NCBI GenBank assembly: GCA_031002005.1
Contig: CM061919.1
Coordinates: forward strand, 19,539,687-19,603,686
From: Vandiemenella viatica
Lineage: Eukaryota > Arthropoda > Insecta > Orthoptera > Morabidae
Length of the DNA stretch: 64,000 nucleotides
Direction: 5' to 3'
In this document: one piece after another, positions 60,601 through 64,000 of the stretch
Layout of the letters: every line of letters begins with the position of its first letter
How positions within the stretch are numbered: the stretch's first letter is position 1
Notes under the pieces: generated by a model
The model's database searches: none
Seen by the model: the letters and a program-made list of their open reading frames with translations, nothing else
What the model was told of the DNA's origin: nothing
Position numbers and translations under genes: made by a program

Positions 60601-60633
60601 ACCCACAAATTTCTAGTAGGCACACTCGTCCTA

Positions 60634-61089
60634 TTGGACCTTGACTTTGATGAAATTTACAAGGGATGTATTCCTACAGTAATGACAGATGAGCGCAAGG
60701 CAAAGCTTAACAGTGGTAAGGTATGTCACATCTGTGATAACTACATTGAAATGGAGACTGTCAAAGTCCGCGACAACTGTCATAGCATAGGTGAATTTTG
60801 TGGGTCTGCGATTGATGACTGTAATTTACAGTATAAAACTAAAAGGAACACACTTATATCTTGTAACAGTTGTTCTGGGTATGATACGCATTTTATTGTT
60901 ACGGCTTTACCAAACCTACATGGCGATGGAATAAGTGTAATACACCCTCCCCCCCTCCCCAACCCTGAGGTCACCCTCCCACCAGAATCAAAATTTTATA
61001 GTTCGTTATCGGAGCCGTTAATTTGTGATATTGATTACCAACAAGCAACGCAAATGTGGTGCAATATCCAGATCGAGACCTTGAGGTGA
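60634..61089 (+). pseudogene. Protein-primed family-B DNA polymerase fragment (Maverick/Polinton-type)
   Basis: The open frame carries KVCHICDNYI, VRDNCHSIGEFCGSAIDDCN and SGYDTHFIV. This is the cysteine/histidine-rich CHIC...VRDHCH...CNL block and the following GYD-H exonuclease-type block found in polymerases of Maverick/Polinton elements, adintoviruses and linear plasmids (DNA_pol_B_2 family). The region then jumps to SKFYSSLSEPLICDIDYQQA, which in the family lies a few hundred residues further on, so an internal segment is missing. The frame has no good ATG and opens on TTG at 60634. These enzymes replicate linear genomes from a protein primer. This copy is dead. Confidence 0.85.
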
Positions 61090-61093
61090 ATAA

Positions 61094-61270
61094 GTGAGAC
61101 TCTACATAGACGCAGATTTGTTTGAAAAATTAAAGGTTGTTTGCTTGGGGAAATACTCCCTGGACGACGCCTGCTACTTCACAGCCCCAAGCTTTTCGTG
61201 GCAGGCTATGTTAAGAGGTACGCGTGTTGAACTTGACCTTCTGGCAAATTCTGATTGGTGTTTTAAATAA
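61094..61270 (+). pseudogene. Polymerase fragment, next reading frame
   Basis: In a shifted frame right after the preceding fragment: LYIDADLFEKLKVVCLGKYS, then a YFTAPSFSWQAML block that corresponds to the family's conserved YYT-P-SWDAML segment. A TAA stop follows at 61268-61270 and no further palm-domain motifs are seen. The order matches one gene broken by a frameshift. Confidence 0.8.
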
Positions 61271-61604
61271 TTTTTGTATGACATTCGATTGTTGAAAAAC
61301 GCAAAAAGATCAAAAAATATTTTTTGAAGTATAAAAGAAACATAAACGTTTCCATAAGATTAGCCCTAGAAAATTCTGTACTATGATGCCACGTACTGTA
61401 TTTTTTTATGTCTGCATTCATAAAATACTAGAAATAAACGGTATAACCATTTCAGTTTCCCGCGTATTCCGCCTTACCACACCTTAACTATCGCAACCAG
61501 AGTTTTACGCAGAAGCTATACCAGGCAGCGTCCTAGTTTACATCGCATGAGGAAAAGCAAGCTATTCAAGAAGTGACAGTTAAGTTAGTACTGGTAAAAA
61601 TGTG
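61271..61604. other. Spacer between polymerase relic and LINE
   Basis: AT-rich. No other Maverick-type gene (integrase, packaging ATPase, capsid, protease) was recognised here or elsewhere in the window. Confidence 0.5.
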
Positions 61605-62275
61605 TGAAGGTATCTAGGATACTAAATATCTTGGCATTACATTCGATAACAAGCTTAAGGACACATTGGGCAGGTGGTAGGAAAAGGTTTCAAAACTCTA
61701 CACTTGTTGGAGAGAGTGATGAGGGGATGTACGGGGAAAGTAAAGGAATTAGGTTACAAAACTTTGGTCAGACCATTGCTCCAATATGGTAGTGTAGCAT
61801 GGGACCAATATTTTGAGTATTAAATACAGGAGTTGGAGGGGGTGCAAGAAAGGGCTGCTAGATTTGTTTCTGGAAATTATCGCACAATGGAATCAGTAAC
61901 AGTTATGATAAATGAGCTGGAATGGCATTCATTGTAAGAAAGGAGGATGGCCATGGGAGTGAACTGGTGATGAGGCATGGAAAGATATTGGTGTAGGTAT
62001 GAAAAGTAGTGCATGGAAGATGACCATGACCACAAGCTGGCACTGGATTTCAGGCACCAGGGTGTGGGAAGATTCTGTTTTTTAGGTAAGGCTGTCAGGG
62101 ATTCGAATAAGTTACCAAGGGAAATGATGACTAATTTACCAAATATGTTAAAAGAATTCAAAATTAAAATTTGTAGAGGGCAAATGTAGGTTGGTGCAAG
62201 AAGGAGGGAAGATGGGTGTTTAGGGAAATTGCCACCAGAGCGTATGCTCCATTGCAGTTTAATTTAATTTAATAT
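61605..62275 (+). pseudogene. CR1/Jockey-like LINE, RT C-terminus and 3' end
   Basis: 5'-truncated. Visible: KYLGITFDNKL, YKTLVRPLLQYGSVAWDQYF, LEGVQERAARFVSGNYR, ESVTVMINELEWHSL and ERRMAMG, then the 3' UTR (CAGGGATTCGAATAAGTTACC, AAATTGCCACCAGAGC) and a (TTTAA)n tail to 62275. Frames change near 61640 and an in-frame TAA follows FEY. Same family as 24086-24250 (+) and 39180-39560 (-). Confidence 0.85.
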
Positions 62276-62559
62276 CATCCATATATACTGGTGATCCCAG
62301 AGACTTCAACAACAATGTGAACCTTTCTTTTAATGTTTTACTATCAATATACTTTTTTTTACTACAAGAAAGTTTACATTTAAAAAAAAAGTTTGGTAAA
62401 TCATTTCATGTGTACAATACTAAAAATAACACGTGGTAGTGGAGAAAAATATTTTCAATGTGTACGGCAAACGAATGTGTTGATGTTTCGTTTTCAGTAA
62501 GAAGGACAAAGTCTACTCTAACCTGACAATGATCTTTCAATTAACTTTTTTATGGGGGG
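62276..62559. other. AT-rich, nothing seen
   Basis: No coding or repeat content recognised. Confidence 0.4.
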
Positions 62560-62720
62560 AGAGCAAGGAACGGGAAGGAATTCGTCCACAGCCATTTGAA
62601 GGAACTATCCCAGTATTCACCGGAGTGATTTCGGATTATCATGGATAACCAAAATCTGGATGACCGGATGGGGATCAAAACCTCGGATTCCCGAATACGA
62701 GGCCACCACCCTCGGCCTCA
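62560..62720 (-). mobile_element. tRNA-derived SINE, minus strand
   Basis: On the minus strand: GTGGCCTCGTATTCGGGAAT, GGTTTTGATCCCCATCCGG (altered B box), then GATTTTGGTTATCCATGA and GGATAGTTCCTTCAAATGGC. Same family as 5040, 28935 and 51695. Confidence 0.65.
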
Positions 62721-63349
62721 ATTATCTAATATTCTTTCCTTAAAGTGTATGATTTTATTAAATGAAGGCTGCGTGAAAATATTTAACTGGAATGTCAAAA
62801 ACATCTTTTCATTACAATAAGAAACGTTAGTGAGTTGGTAATTTTGGGGGGGGGGGGGGGGGGGTATTAATTGCTTTCGGTAGAGAATGATTAATTTACA
62901 AGTATTTACTGGGAATATTAAAGACCTTGCTGCTACGTATTTCTCGTCGTTACGAACCGTTTACTAAGATAAAAGTGATGTTAAAAACTTTTGAGTTAAA
63001 TTAGTTAATTTCTAAAATCATTACCGTACAAAACTATCGGCGCACTCTTTATACACGGTGACACGATCGTTGGCACGGCTTACAAAGCAGTGCCTTCCGA
63101 GAAGGCCTAACCAATATCCGAGAAACAAAGGAGCTGCAACTTTTAACTTTTCCTATTACAGAAGATATGCTAAAATTAATATCAATTAAGAAAATGTATG
63201 GTCCCTAAAAAAAAAGAAGAGTAGGCACAGCAGCATCAGTGTTGAAAGTGACGATATATAAAACATGTTCAGAGATAGTTTTTACTTTCTCTCTTCAATA
63301 ATTATTGTTTCAGTCTTTCAATTAGTGAGTCTCCGGATTTTTATACCCA
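62721..63349. other. AT-rich with a G tract
   Basis: 19 G in a row at 62846-62864; otherwise nothing recognised. Confidence 0.4.
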
Positions 63350-64000
63350 ATCTACGGAAATTTTAGTGGCCGTCTACGGATATTCAAAGCCAAGTGGCTG
63401 GCAGCACTGAGCCAGTCTCCACCGCACAGCGGTGTTGAGCGGTCACCTACAGGCCGGTCCTCCAACGGAGGGGAGCGACTAATGGTAACGACCAATGCTG
63501 GAGAGTGCCACCAGGTCGCTCTCAGGGAGCCTCTGGTGTCACCCCTCTCTGCAGCAGGCAACGCTTGCTCTCAGTCGTCATTGCACGGCGATGACGAGCA
63601 GACGGCCATGAGTGGCCAGTCACCGATGAACAGTTGCGGTGGGTGGACGGCCGTTGGCTTCCCGCGAAACGGAGGGAGGCGTCAGGGTACTCCCCTGGCA
63701 TCGTTCTTCCCATCATGCAACGTGGGGGGTATATCGCCGATGGGCACTAGCACAGGACGTGGGACTCCGACAAGCCCATTGAGTGGAAATGGTTCCTACA
63801 ACTCCACCACGGAATCGGAGAAGCCAAGAGGTTTGGAACTCCGACGATCAACGGTCTCAGAGCATTTGCACCAGTAGCACAGAGGAGCATCGCTCTCAAG
63901 AGAGACTGCTTAGCCCAGCTGACTTAACACTGTCGTCCCAAGGCAACGACGGCATCCAGACTTGGTCGATAGAAGCACGTCAGTCTGGCAAGGATGACCG
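63350..64000. other. GC-rich terminal segment, unidentified
   Basis: Abruptly GC-rich compared with the preceding 600 bp. The plus strand has a 131-codon open frame (63482-63877; SPMNSCGGWTAVGFPRNGGR, then a Ser/Thr/Gly-rich stretch), but another frame is also largely open, so I cannot choose. It could be the 5' region of a LINE, or an exon or CpG-rich promoter continuing past the window. No domain recognised. Confidence 0.3.

Noticed and set aside
60780..60974. Minus-strand frame opposite the DNA polymerase relic
   Set aside because: The plus strand carries the conserved polymerase blocks; this frame is its shadow.

Overview
The window looks like intergenic or intronic DNA from a large, repeat-rich insect genome. 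My best guess is an orthopteran (grasshopper or locust). The reasons are the AT-rich base composition, R1-, RTE- and CR1-type LINEs, and several copies of a tRNA-derived SINE that I associate with locust-type genomes. That last match is from memory, not from a search. I found no intact host gene, rRNA, CRISPR array or functional tRNA. Nearly every coding-like stretch is a broken mobile element.

Layout. 1-3862: an R1-clade LINE (ORF1 remnants, ORF2 with endonuclease and reverse transcriptase), cut by the window edge on the left and by a junction on the right. 3863-14232: a 10.4 kb near-palindrome with ~5 kb arms, a few percent divergence and a GC-rich 248 bp centre. Each arm starts with an inward-facing TATA plus initiator promoter. 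14217-17787: a small minus-strand ORF whose stop codon lies inside the arm, then a minus-strand Gypsy-like gag with primer-binding site and LTR, interrupted by a 288 bp hAT-type MITE with a perfect 8 bp target duplication. 19695-23058 and 55523-58538: two direct copies of a ~3 kb repeat carrying a tandem array of ~369 bp units, each a dimer of ~185 bp. The second copy sits in a LINE 3' end and is flanked by a ~115 bp target-site duplication.

23.1-33.8 kb is mostly unremarkable AT-rich DNA with SINE and LINE scraps. 33.8-35.85 kb holds an internally deleted CR1/Jockey-like LINE. 39.2-39.9 kb holds LINE and arm-family repeats. 41.7-45.6 kb is a foldback-like structure: two inverted arrays of ~168 bp units around a 2.7 kb interior. 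47.6-50.7 kb is a minus-strand RTE-type LINE ending in poly(A) inside its own ORF. 54.0-58.8 kb is a LINE with a mutated reverse transcriptase active site, carrying the nested repeat.

60.6-61.3 kb is the most unusual coding relic: two fragments of a protein-primed family-B DNA polymerase of the Maverick/Polinton (adintovirus-like) kind. 61.6-62.3 kb is another LINE 3' end. The last 650 bp are GC-rich and of unknown origin.

These elements do not cooperate as a pathway. The window records nested insertion, inverted duplication and tandem amplification. The best candidates for something undescribed are the palindrome with its promoters and the satellite-bearing repeat with its very long target duplication.
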